From Streptomyces sp. TBY4 (GTDB lineage: Bacteria; Actinomycetota; Actinomycetes; Streptomycetales; Streptomycetaceae), in the NCBI RefSeq assembly GCF_024213195.1, contig NZ_JANAVF010000007.1, positions 354,044-418,043 on the forward strand: DNA of 64,000 nucleotides, read 5' to 3'. The translations under genes were made by a program, and so were the position numbers. Numbering within the stretch: position 1 is the first letter of the stretch; the number at the start of each line of letters is the position of its first letter. Positions 58,090-64,000 of the stretch are shown piece after piece. The notes under the pieces are model-generated. The model saw nothing but the letters and a program-made list of their open reading frames with translations, made no database searches and was not told the DNA's origin.

Positions 58090-58842
58090 ATGAGCCCAGG
58101 CGACGCGGCAGGCGCGAGGGGCACGCGGGGCGCGATCGGCAGACTGGCCGGCGCGGCCGCCGTCCTCGCGGCGGCCGCCCTCGCCCCGCCGTCGCAGGCA
58201 GCCGCGGCGGCTCCGTCCCCGACTCCGTCCATGGCCCCGGCCCGGGAGGCGTGCGCCGCCGGGACCGGGCCCTACCAGCGCGAGCTGGAGGAGCACCTGG
58301 GCCGGACGGCCGACGGGAGACAGGACGCCGGGGACTGCGAGGCGATCCGCACCTTCCAGCGGGACAACGGCATCCGCCCCGCCGACGGCCACGCCGGGCT
58401 GGTCACCTTCCGGACCATGGTCGCGGTCGCCGCCCGTGCGAACCCCAACGCCGCCGGCGGCTGCCCGGTCCGCCCGCACCGGGTGACCTGCGTGGACCTG
58501 GAGCGCCAGATCCTGTGGGTGCAGCGCGGCCGCACCGTGGTCTTCCCGCCCGTGCCCGTCCGCACCGGCCGGGACGACGAGGAGACCCGCCCCGGATGGC
58601 ACGAGGTCTACTGGCGCAGCGAGGACCACCGCTCCACGCTCTACGACGACTCCCCGATGCCCTACGCCCAGTTCTTCGACGGGGGCCAGGCCCTCCACGG
58701 CCGCCCCGGCGACCTGTACGCGCACGGCGGCTCGGCCGGCTGCGTCAACCTCTCCGTCCCCGACGCGCGCCGGCTCTGGGACCTGCTCACCGAGGGCGAC
58801 GCCGTCCACGTCTGGGGCACCAAGCCCGGCACGGAGGACTGA
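58090..58842 (+). CDS. Small YkuD-like L,D-transpeptidase with an altered SAGC motif
   Basis: A 250-residue exported protein. Residues 1-40 are a signal peptide (GRLAGAAAVLAAAALAPPSQAAAA). Residues 55-110 resemble a peptidoglycan-binding PG_binding_1 helical unit (CEAIRTFQRDNGIRPADG). The catalytic domain is short and ends in AHGGSAGCVNLSVPDA: the usual Ser-His-Gly-Cys is Ser-Ala-Gly-Cys, so the Cys remains and the preceding His is lost, although other histidines (QALHGRPGD, LYAHGG) are nearby. AGGAGAT before the ATG sets the start. Three other cysteines occur. It may be a transpeptidase or a binding relative. Confidence 0.8.
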   Translation: MSPGDAAGARGTRGAIGRLAGAAAVLAAAALAPPSQAAAAAPSPTPSMAPAREACAAGTGPYQRELEEHLGRTADGRQDAGDCEAIRTFQRDNGIRPADGHAGLVTFRTMVAVAARANPNAAGGCPVRPHRVTCVDLERQILWVQRGRTVVFPPVPVRTGRDDEETRPGWHEVYWRSEDHRSTLYDDSPMPYAQFFDGGQALHGRPGDLYAHGGSAGCVNLSVPDARRLWDLLTEGDAVHVWGTKPGTED

Positions 58843-58870
58843 CTCCCGGGCCCCGCACCACTCTTGGGAC

Positions 58871-58895
58871 GGAACGGTGACACGACCGTACCGTC
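58871..58895 (+). promoter_or_regulatory. ECF-type promoter upstream of Ldt2
   Basis: GGAAC (58871-58875), 16-bp spacer, CGTC (58892-58895, part of CGTCTC). This is the pattern of the SigE-class cell-envelope-stress sigma factors of Streptomyces. It is 75 bp before the GTG at 58970, which suggests that this Ldt responds to wall stress. Pattern seen; regulon membership is inferred. Confidence 0.65.
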
Positions 58896-58969
58896 TCGTG
58901 ATCCCCCATGTGATTTCCTGACGACAAGCGCGCGACTGCCCGCGCGCGGGGGACATGGGGAGAACAAGA

Positions 58970-60196
58970 GTGAACCTGCAGCCGATACGCGGCCGCGCCC
59001 GCACCGGCCTGCCGGCCCTCCTGCTGGGCGCGGCCCTGCTGTTCACCAGCGCGTGCAGCGGTGGCGGCAACGGGGGCGGCGCCGGCGGGAGCGGTGGCGG
59101 AGACGGGGGTTCCGGGACGACCGGTACCGAGGCGTCGAAGGCCGTCGTGAGCGTCAAGCCGGACGACGGGGCCAAGGAGGTCGCGACCAGCGGCATCCTC
59201 AAGATAACCAGCACCGGCGGCAAGCTCACCACGGTGACGGTCGCCGACACCAAGGGCAACGCGGTGGAGGGCAAGCTCGCCGCCGACGGCGCGAGCTGGG
59301 AGCCCGTCCGCCACCTCGCCGCCGCCACCGAGTACAAGGTGCACGCGGTCGCCAAGGACGACGCCGGCCGCGAGTCCGCGAAGGACACCACCTTCACCAC
59401 CCTCACGCCCGCGAACACCTTCATCGGCCAGTACACCCCCGAGGACGGATCGACGGTCGGCGTGGGGATGCCGGTCTCGATCAACTTCTCCCGCGGCATC
59501 ACCAATCCCGAGGCCGTCGAGAAGGCCATCACGGTGACGGCCGAGCCGGCCGTCCCGATCGAGGGCCACTGGTTCGGCAACGACCGCCTGGACTTCCGCC
59601 CCGAGAAGTACTGGGCCGCGGGCACCACGGTCACCCTGAAGCTGGCGCTCGACGGGGTCGAAGGCCGCCCGGGGGTCTACGGCAAGCAGACCCGTACGGT
59701 CAGCTTCAAGATCGGCCGCTCCCAGGTCACCACGGTCGACGCGAGCAGCAAGCAGATGCAGGTGGTCCGCGACGGCCAGGTGCTCAAGAACGTCCCGATC
59801 ACCGCGGGCGCTCCCTCGACGACCACGTACAACGGGCAGATGGTCATCAGCGAGAAGTACAAGGTGACCCGGATGAACGGCGCCACCGTCGGCTTCGGCG
59901 GGGAGTACGACATCTCCGACGTCCCGCACGCGATGCGGCTGACCACCTCCGGCACCTTCGTCCACGGCAACTACTGGGCCTCCTCCAGCACGTTCGGATC
60001 CGAGAACGTCAGCCACGGCTGCGTGGGCCTGAAGGACGTCCGCGGCGCCGGCGACAACAGCCAGCCCGCCGCCTGGTTCTTCAACGAGTCGATCATCGGC
60101 GACGTGGTCGTCGTGAAGAACTCCAAGGACAAGACCGTCGCCCCCGACAACGGCCTCAACGGCTGGAACATGGACTGGGCGGAGTGGACCAAGTAG
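58970..60196 (+). CDS. L,D-transpeptidase lipoprotein, paralogue of the gene at 54268
   Basis: A 408-residue lipoprotein with the same Ig-Ig-YkuD plan. Lipobox in LLFTSAC; a Gly/Ser-rich linker follows. YkuD motifs HGNYW and SHGCVGL. The GTG at 58970 is favoured by GGGGAGA (58957-58963); ATG at 58955 is the alternative. The two Ldt lipoproteins flank the SpaA-type protein and the small YkuD gene, so four wall-related genes form one block. ECF-type promoter upstream, strong terminator downstream. Confidence 0.95.
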   Translation: MNLQPIRGRARTGLPALLLGAALLFTSACSGGGNGGGAGGSGGGDGGSGTTGTEASKAVVSVKPDDGAKEVATSGILKITSTGGKLTTVTVADTKGNAVEGKLAADGASWEPVRHLAAATEYKVHAVAKDDAGRESAKDTTFTTLTPANTFIGQYTPEDGSTVGVGMPVSINFSRGITNPEAVEKAITVTAEPAVPIEGHWFGNDRLDFRPEKYWAAGTTVTLKLALDGVEGRPGVYGKQTRTVSFKIGRSQVTTVDASSKQMQVVRDGQVLKNVPITAGAPSTTTYNGQMVISEKYKVTRMNGATVGFGGEYDISDVPHAMRLTTSGTFVHGNYWASSSTFGSENVSHGCVGLKDVRGAGDNSQPAAWFFNESIIGDVVVVKNSKDKTVAPDNGLNGWNMDWAEWTK

Positions 60197-60223
60197 TCGA
60201 CTGATCCCTCCCACGCGACGCCC

Positions 60224-60262
60224 GGACGACCCGGTGCTGTGACCCACAGCACCGGGTCGTCC
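60224..60262 (+). terminator. Terminator after Ldt2
   Basis: 18-bp exact arms GGACGACCCGGTGCTGTG (60224-60241) and its complement (60245-60262) with a 3-nt loop. Confidence 0.9.
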
Positions 60263-60289
60263 TGCGTTAACCGGCGCTAACCTTCCCGT

Positions 60290-61057
60290 ATGACCATCTC
60301 TCTCGAAGTCTCCGAAGGCGTCGGCGTCATCCGGCTGGACCGGCCGCCCATGAACGCCCTGGACATCGCCACCCAGGACCGGCTGCGCGAGCTCGCGGTC
60401 GAGGCGACCGACCGGGCGGACGTCCGTACGGTCGTCATCTACGGCGGCGAGAAGGTGTTCGCGGCCGGCGCGGACATCAAGGAGATGCAGACGATGGACC
60501 ACGCGGCCATGGTCGCCCGGTCCCGCGGACTGCAGGACGCCTTCACCGCCGTGGCCCGGATCCCCAAGCCCGTGGTCGCGGCCGTCACCGGCTACGCCCT
60601 GGGCGGCGGTTGCGAGCTGGCCCTGTGCGCGGACTACCGCATCGCCGCCGACAACGCGAAGCTCGGCCAGCCCGAGATCCTGCTCGGCCTGATCCCCGGC
60701 GCGGGCGGCACCCAGCGGCTGTCCCGGCTGATCGGCCCCTCCAAGGCCAAGGACCTCATCTTCACCGGCCGCATGGTCAAGGCCGACGAGGCGCTGACCC
60801 TCGGCCTCGTGGACCGCGTCGTACCGGCCGCCGAGGTGTACGAGCAGGCGTACGCGTGGGCCGCGAAGCTGGCTCAGGGCCCGGCCCTCGCGCTGCGCGC
60901 CGCCAAGGAGTGCGTGGACGCGGGGCTGGAGGCCGACATCGACACCGGGCTGACCATCGAACGGGGCTGGTTCGCGGGCCTGTTCGCCACCGAGGACCGC
61001 GAGCGCGGCATGCGCAGCTTCGTCGAGGAGGGGCCGGGCAAGGCCAAGTTCCTCTAG
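60290..61057 (+). CDS. Enoyl-CoA hydratase/isomerase family protein
   Basis: A 255-residue crotonase-fold enzyme. AAGADIKEM holds the oxyanion-hole Gly, GYALGGGCELAL the second, and the two catalytic glutamates of hydratases are at GGCELALCAD and GQPEILLGLIPGAGGTQRL. This pattern fits a true 2-trans-enoyl-CoA hydratase of beta-oxidation. Start ATG 60290 is 28 bp after the preceding terminator. Could also serve branched-chain amino acid breakdown. No redox partner gene in the vicinity. Confidence 0.93.
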   Translation: MTISLEVSEGVGVIRLDRPPMNALDIATQDRLRELAVEATDRADVRTVVIYGGEKVFAAGADIKEMQTMDHAAMVARSRGLQDAFTAVARIPKPVVAAVTGYALGGGCELALCADYRIAADNAKLGQPEILLGLIPGAGGTQRLSRLIGPSKAKDLIFTGRMVKADEALTLGLVDRVVPAAEVYEQAYAWAAKLAQGPALALRAAKECVDAGLEADIDTGLTIERGWFAGLFATEDRERGMRSFVEEGPGKAKFL

Positions 61058-61123
61058 CCGGTGGGCCGATGGGCTGGTGGGCCGGCCGGTCTGCCGGTCC
61101 TCCCTGCGGGTGGATTAGCCAGG

Positions 61124-61155
61124 CCTTAAGGCAACCTTAAGGCGAATCGTTGATC
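61124..61155 (+). promoter_or_regulatory. Direct repeats and 12-bp word upstream of an orphan terminator
   Basis: CCTTAAGGC at 61124-61132 and 61135-61143 (11-bp period, each containing the palindrome CCTTAAGG) is followed by GAATCGTTGATC at 61144-61155, which recurs exactly at 62117-62128. This cluster is in the gap after the hydratase and looks like regulator sites or the start of a small transcript ending at the hairpin at 61244. Confidence 0.4.
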
Positions 61156-61243
61156 CACTCAGGGTGATCGGCGCTTCGCGGTGCGTCACCGCAGGTCAAA
61201 GGTGCGCGAGGGGCTCCGGGTTGCCAGTCGCATATGCCAGGGT

Positions 61244-61278
61244 GACCCCCCGGGATCGGTGATCCCGGGGGGTCTTTT
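61244..61278 (+). terminator. Rho-independent terminator with T4 tail
   Basis: GACCCCCCGGGATC (61244-61257) and GATCCCGGGGGGTC (61261-61274), exact 14-bp arms, 3-nt loop, TTTT after. It is 187 bp past the hydratase stop, so it ends either that transcript or an unannotated short RNA. Confidence 0.9.
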
Positions 61279-61325
61279 CCTGCGGAACGGCCCGAACGGC
61301 CTTACCGGGCCTCCATGATGGGTGC

Positions 61326-61829
61326 ATGGCGGGTCTGGAGGGTGTGGAACAGCCGCGGCAGCGCAGTAGCGCTTCCGCCGTACGGCTCACGGCGGCCCTG
61401 GAGGACGAACTGGGCCTGAAAGCGCTGGAGTTGTACGGGAATCCGGCCGAGGCGGAAGTGACGCTGCCGTCGATGCCCGAATCGGCGAGCACGGCCCGCC
61501 GGCTCACGCAGTGCGTGGTCGTGCGCCTGTGGGGACTCTCGCCCCAGATCGCTGAGCACACCGTCCTGCTGGTCTCGGAGCTCGTGGGCAACGCCGTCCG
61601 GCACACGGGCGCCCGCTCCTTCGGCTTACGGATGCTCCGGCGGCGCGGCTGGATCCGCGTGGAGGTCCGCGACCCCTCGCGCGGGCTGCCCTGTCTGATG
61701 CCGGTGCACGAGATGGACACCACGGGCCGGGGGCTGTTCCTCGTCGACAAGCTCTCGGACCGCTGGGGGGCGGACCTGCTGCCGCGCGGGAAGATCACCT
61801 GGTTCGAGATGCGGGTGGCCGACCGCTGA
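61326..61829 (+). CDS. ATP-binding anti-sigma-factor-like protein (HATPase_c_2)
   Basis: A 167-residue protein with a GHKL ATPase domain at about 50-165. The N-box is ELVGNAVRHTG and the later G-box region reads TTGRGLFLVDKLSDRWG. There is no histidine-kinase dimerisation region. This is the RsbW/SpoIIAB-like anti-sigma factor group that is very expanded in Streptomyces, where many lack a partner sigma gene, as here. Short disordered N-terminus. Partner unknown. Confidence 0.88.
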   Translation: MAGLEGVEQPRQRSSASAVRLTAALEDELGLKALELYGNPAEAEVTLPSMPESASTARRLTQCVVVRLWGLSPQIAEHTVLLVSELVGNAVRHTGARSFGLRMLRRRGWIRVEVRDPSRGLPCLMPVHEMDTTGRGLFLVDKLSDRWGADLLPRGKITWFEMRVADR

Positions 61830-62176
61830 GCCCCGCTCGGCATCCCCCCCGGAACGCCAGAAACCCCCTGTCGCCGTTGTGGGGCGCTGCGGGGGTTTCA
61901 TGGGTGTGCCGAGGATCGAAGGGGGTGTGATCCTCGGCGGGAGACTTCGCTCGGGTCAACGGGAAGCCGTGCTTCCGACTATGGCAGACGAGGGACCAAA
62001 TGCCAAAAGTCCCAAGTTGGACATAAGTGTGCATATCCTAAGACTTTCTACCTAAATCTTAGGTGAGGTCGGCCACTGGCCTCGTAATTAGCGCATAAAT
62101 ATCGGCTGCTCTGAGTGAATCGTTGATCACATAGCGGACGGTCGCCGTGTGGTACCGGTTCGGCCGAAGGTCCCGA
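61830..62176. other. 347-bp intergenic region with promoter signals for the CE4-like pair
   Basis: A hairpin GAAACCCCC (61860-61868) / GGGGGTTTC (61891-61899) can end the ATPase transcript. The right half is AT-rich for this genome. It carries a predicted promoter with an inverted repeat at 62017-62064 and the word GAATCGTTGATC at 62117-62128, which lies in AGTGA-N8-TCAC (62114-62130). No gene seen. Confidence 0.6.
62017..62064 (+). promoter_or_regulatory. Predicted promoter with inverted repeat at the start point
   Basis: TTGGAC (62017-62022), 16-bp spacer, TAAGAC (62039-62044). Directly after it ACCTAA-ATC-TTAGGT (62050-62064) is a perfect inverted repeat at the expected transcription start. 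It could be an operator for the CE4-like gene, leaving a leader of about 125 nt. Confidence 0.55.
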
Positions 62177-63013
62177 ATGGGGTCACTCCCTACCTTCACG
62201 GGCATCCACCCCTTAAATGGGCGGGTGCTCTGCTACCCGGACCGCCGATCCGCTCTCCGTACCGGCGCGGCGGTCGCCGCCGGCGCCCTCGCCGCCGCCT
62301 GTACCCCCGCGGGGCCCGCGGCCCCGGTGAAGGCCGCCCCGGACAAACCGGCCGCCCCGGCCAAGGCGGCTCCGGCGAAGGCGGCCCCCGCCCCGCGCCG
62401 GTTCGCCGGTCAGCCCGTGGAGATCGGGCACGGGCCCCGCGGCCGGCCCGGCGTCGCGCTCACCTTCCACGGCAACGGCGACCCCGCCATCGCCAAGGCG
62501 GTGCTCGCCGAGGCGGAGCGGGCGGGCGCGCGGGTCACCGTCCTGGCCATCGGCGCCTGGCTCGACGCCCACCCGGAGATGGCCCGCCGGATCCTGGACG
62601 GCGGCCACGAACTCGGCAACCACACCCAACGCCACCTCGCGATCAACACCATGCCCGAGGAGCAGGCGTACGCCGAGATCACCGGCTGCGCCGACCGGCT
62701 CAAACGGCTGACCGGATCCATCGGCACCTGGTTCCGCCCGTCGCAGACCCAGTACGCCACCCCGCTGGTGCAAAAACTGGCCCAGCGGGCGGGCTACCCG
62801 CACGTCCTCTCGTACGACGTGGACTCCCTCGACTTCACCTCGCCCGGTGCCGCGGCCGTCATCCGCACCGTCACCGGCACGATCCAAGGCGGATCGGTGG
62901 TGAGCCTGCACTTCGGCTACGCGGACACGGTCGACGCGATGCCGCCCCTCCTCGAAGAACTCGCACGCCGCAAACTGCGCGCGGTGACCACCACGGAGCT
63001 GCTGAGGCCATGA
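62177..63013 (+). CDS. CE4-like polysaccharide deacetylase family lipoprotein with altered motif 1
   Basis: A 278-residue lipoprotein. The ATG at 62177 has GAAGG (62166-62170) 6 bp upstream; a GTG at 62224 would give a shorter signal. The signal contains twin arginines (DRRSALRTGAAVAAGALAAAC), suggesting Tat export. Mature domain: NodB-like fold in which the first motif reads ALTFHGNGDP in place of the usual TFDDG, so both metal/catalytic aspartates of motif 1 are lost. Motif 2 is kept (GNHTQRH) and motif 3 reads FRPSQTQ. Similar sequences in Streptomyces share TFHG, so this is a distinct subfamily. Its stop overlaps the next start (ATGA). Confidence 0.85.
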   Translation: MGSLPTFTGIHPLNGRVLCYPDRRSALRTGAAVAAGALAAACTPAGPAAPVKAAPDKPAAPAKAAPAKAAPAPRRFAGQPVEIGHGPRGRPGVALTFHGNGDPAIAKAVLAEAERAGARVTVLAIGAWLDAHPEMARRILDGGHELGNHTQRHLAINTMPEEQAYAEITGCADRLKRLTGSIGTWFRPSQTQYATPLVQKLAQRAGYPHVLSYDVDSLDFTSPGAAAVIRTVTGTIQGGSVVSLHFGYADTVDAMPPLLEELARRKLRAVTTTELLRP

Positions 63014-64000
63014 CGACCACCCGCCTTTCCCGGAAGGCCACCGCGTTGCTGGCCGGTCTGGCCCTCGCCGCCCTCGCCGGCTGCGGAGCGGCCGACAAGG
63101 GACCCGCCGAGGCCCTCGGCACGAAGGGGCCCGCCGCACCCGCCAAGGCCGTGCCGGCCGTACCGGCCGCGCCGCCGGGCCTGGCCGGGATGCCGCCGCT
63201 CCTCGACCCCAACGACGTCTACGCGGCCGACCGGCCGAACAAACTCTCCCCGGTGGTCAAGGACTTCCCGTCCCGCGTCTACGTGCCGAACACCAACTCC
63301 AACACGGTGTCCGTCATCGACCCGGTCACGTACAAGGTCATCGACACCATCCCCGTCGGCATCCAGCCCCAGCACGTGGTCCCCTCCTGGGACATGAAGA
63401 CCCTCTGGGTCAACAACAACCGGGGCCACACGCTCACCCCGATCAACCCGGCCACCGGCGAGGCGGGCAAGCCCGTCGAGGTGCACGACCCGTACAACCT
63501 GTACTTCACGCCCAACGGCAAGTACGCGGTGGTCATGGCCTCGATGGACAAGGAACTGGTCTTCCGCCACCCGCACACCATGGACCGTGTGAAAACCGTC
63601 CCGGTGACCTGTTTCGGCGTCAATCACGCGGACTTCTCCGCGGACGGCCGCTACTTCATCGTGAGCTGCGAGTTCTCCGGCGAACTGCTCAAGGTCGACA
63701 CCGAGAAGATGGAGGTCATCGGCCAGCAGAAGCTGCCGTTCGAGGGCGCGATGCCGCAGGACGTCAAGGTCTCCCCGGACGGGAAGACCTTCTACGTCGC
63801 GGACATGATGGCGCACGGCGTGTGGGTGCTCAGCGGCGACAAGTTCGAGACCCCCAAGCTGCTGCCCACAGGAAAGGGCTGCCACGGCCTCTACATCAGC
63901 CGCGACTCCAAGGAGATGTACATCCCCAACCGGGGCGAGGGCACCATCTCGGTGTTCAACTTCCCGCAGAACAAGCTCACCAAGAAGTGGGAGCTGCCCG
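63010..64000 (+). CDS. YVTN-type beta-propeller lipoprotein, cut at window end
   Basis: At least 330 residues, with the 3' end outside the window. Lipobox LAGC at residues 22-25 after ALLAGLALAA. The mature part has repeated propeller blades: RVYVPNTNSNTVSVIDPVT, LWVNNNRGHTLTPINPAT, FYVADMMAHGVWVL, MYIPNRGEGTISVF, of the YVTN/cytochrome-d1-like class. Translationally coupled to the CE4-like gene. Function is unknown; the shared operon implies that both act outside the membrane on the same target. Confidence 0.85.
   Translation, partial: MTTTRLSRKATALLAGLALAALAGCGAADKGPAEALGTKGPAAPAKAVPAVPAAPPGLAGMPPLLDPNDVYAADRPNKLSPVVKDFPSRVYVPNTNSNTVSVIDPVTYKVIDTIPVGIQPQHVVPSWDMKTLWVNNNRGHTLTPINPATGEAGKPVEVHDPYNLYFTPNGKYAVVMASMDKELVFRHPHTMDRVKTVPVTCFGVNHADFSADGRYFIVSCEFSGELLKVDTEKMEVIGQQKLPFEGAMPQDVKVSPDGKTFYVADMMAHGVWVLSGDKFETPKLLPTGKGCHGLYISRDSKEMYIPNRGEGTISVFNFPQNKLTKKWELP

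Noticed and set aside
62050..62080. Full iron box (DmdR/IdeR type)
   Set aside because: Only the TTAGGT half fits; the downstream half does not match the 19-bp consensus.

Overview
The window is high-GC actinobacterial DNA with strong third-position GC bias, many GTG and TTG starts, 4-base stop/start overlaps, and typical Streptomyces cell-envelope and secreted proteins. It is almost certainly a Streptomyces chromosomal core/arm-border segment. From memory, gene order across about 2.4-28.7 kb resembles the S. coelicolor region holding icmA, pyk2, ackA, pta, pfkA2 and GlgE cluster I. No insertion sequence, phage gene, CRISPR array, rRNA or tRNA was seen.

Region 1 (1-10 kb): the 3' end of an MFS transporter, a MarR regulator, a metallo-beta-lactamase-fold hydrolase, a small DUF3817-type membrane protein, and icmA, the large subunit of isobutyryl-CoA mutase, behind a perfect 22-bp palindrome. 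Next come a hypothetical gene, a TetR regulator with a strong inverted repeat upstream, a YbbN-like thioredoxin/TPR protein without active-site cysteines, and a three-gene envelope cassette of unknown function (DUF6230 / DUF6114 / secreted Pro-Lys-rich protein).

Region 2 (10-18 kb): central carbon metabolism. pta-ackA-pyk runs leftward and pfkA rightward, from back-to-back promoters that appear to share one -35 element. A two-HTH regulator and a MerR-thioredoxin pair follow.

Region 3 (18-29 kb): the GlgE alpha-glucan pathway. glgE-treS-mak-glgB is read leftward with stop/start overlaps, and glgP diverges from it. Trehalose is converted via maltose and maltose-1-phosphate to branched alpha-1,4-glucan. 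The debranching enzyme glgX lies apart at 51.7-54.1 kb.

Region 4 (29-33.6 kb): small secreted protein, nitronate-monooxygenase-like enzyme with an upstream palindrome, and a secreted M4 metalloprotease with a P-domain.

Region 5 (33.9-51.6 kb): what looks like a Wzx/Wzy-type surface polysaccharide locus. It has an initiating sugar-phosphate transferase, GDP-fucose synthesis (gmd, fcl), two glycosyltransferases, a WcaF-like acetyltransferase, a Wzy-like polymerase, a Wzx-like flippase and a Wzz/BY-kinase-like protein whose nucleotide-binding motifs are degenerate. A TagD-like cytidylyltransferase and a CDP-alcohol phosphotransferase sit at its right end, suggesting a polyol-phosphate decoration. 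A large secreted LamG/DNRLRE protein, a lipoprotein and a small membrane protein are interspersed.

Region 6 (54-64 kb): wall remodelling and surface genes. Two paralogous Ldt lipoproteins flank an SpaA-repeat adhesin-like protein and a small YkuD protein; one Ldt has a clear ECF-type promoter. Then come an enoyl-CoA hydratase, an anti-sigma-factor-like ATPase, and a translationally coupled pair: a CE4-like lipoprotein with an altered metal-binding motif and a beta-propeller lipoprotein cut by the window end.
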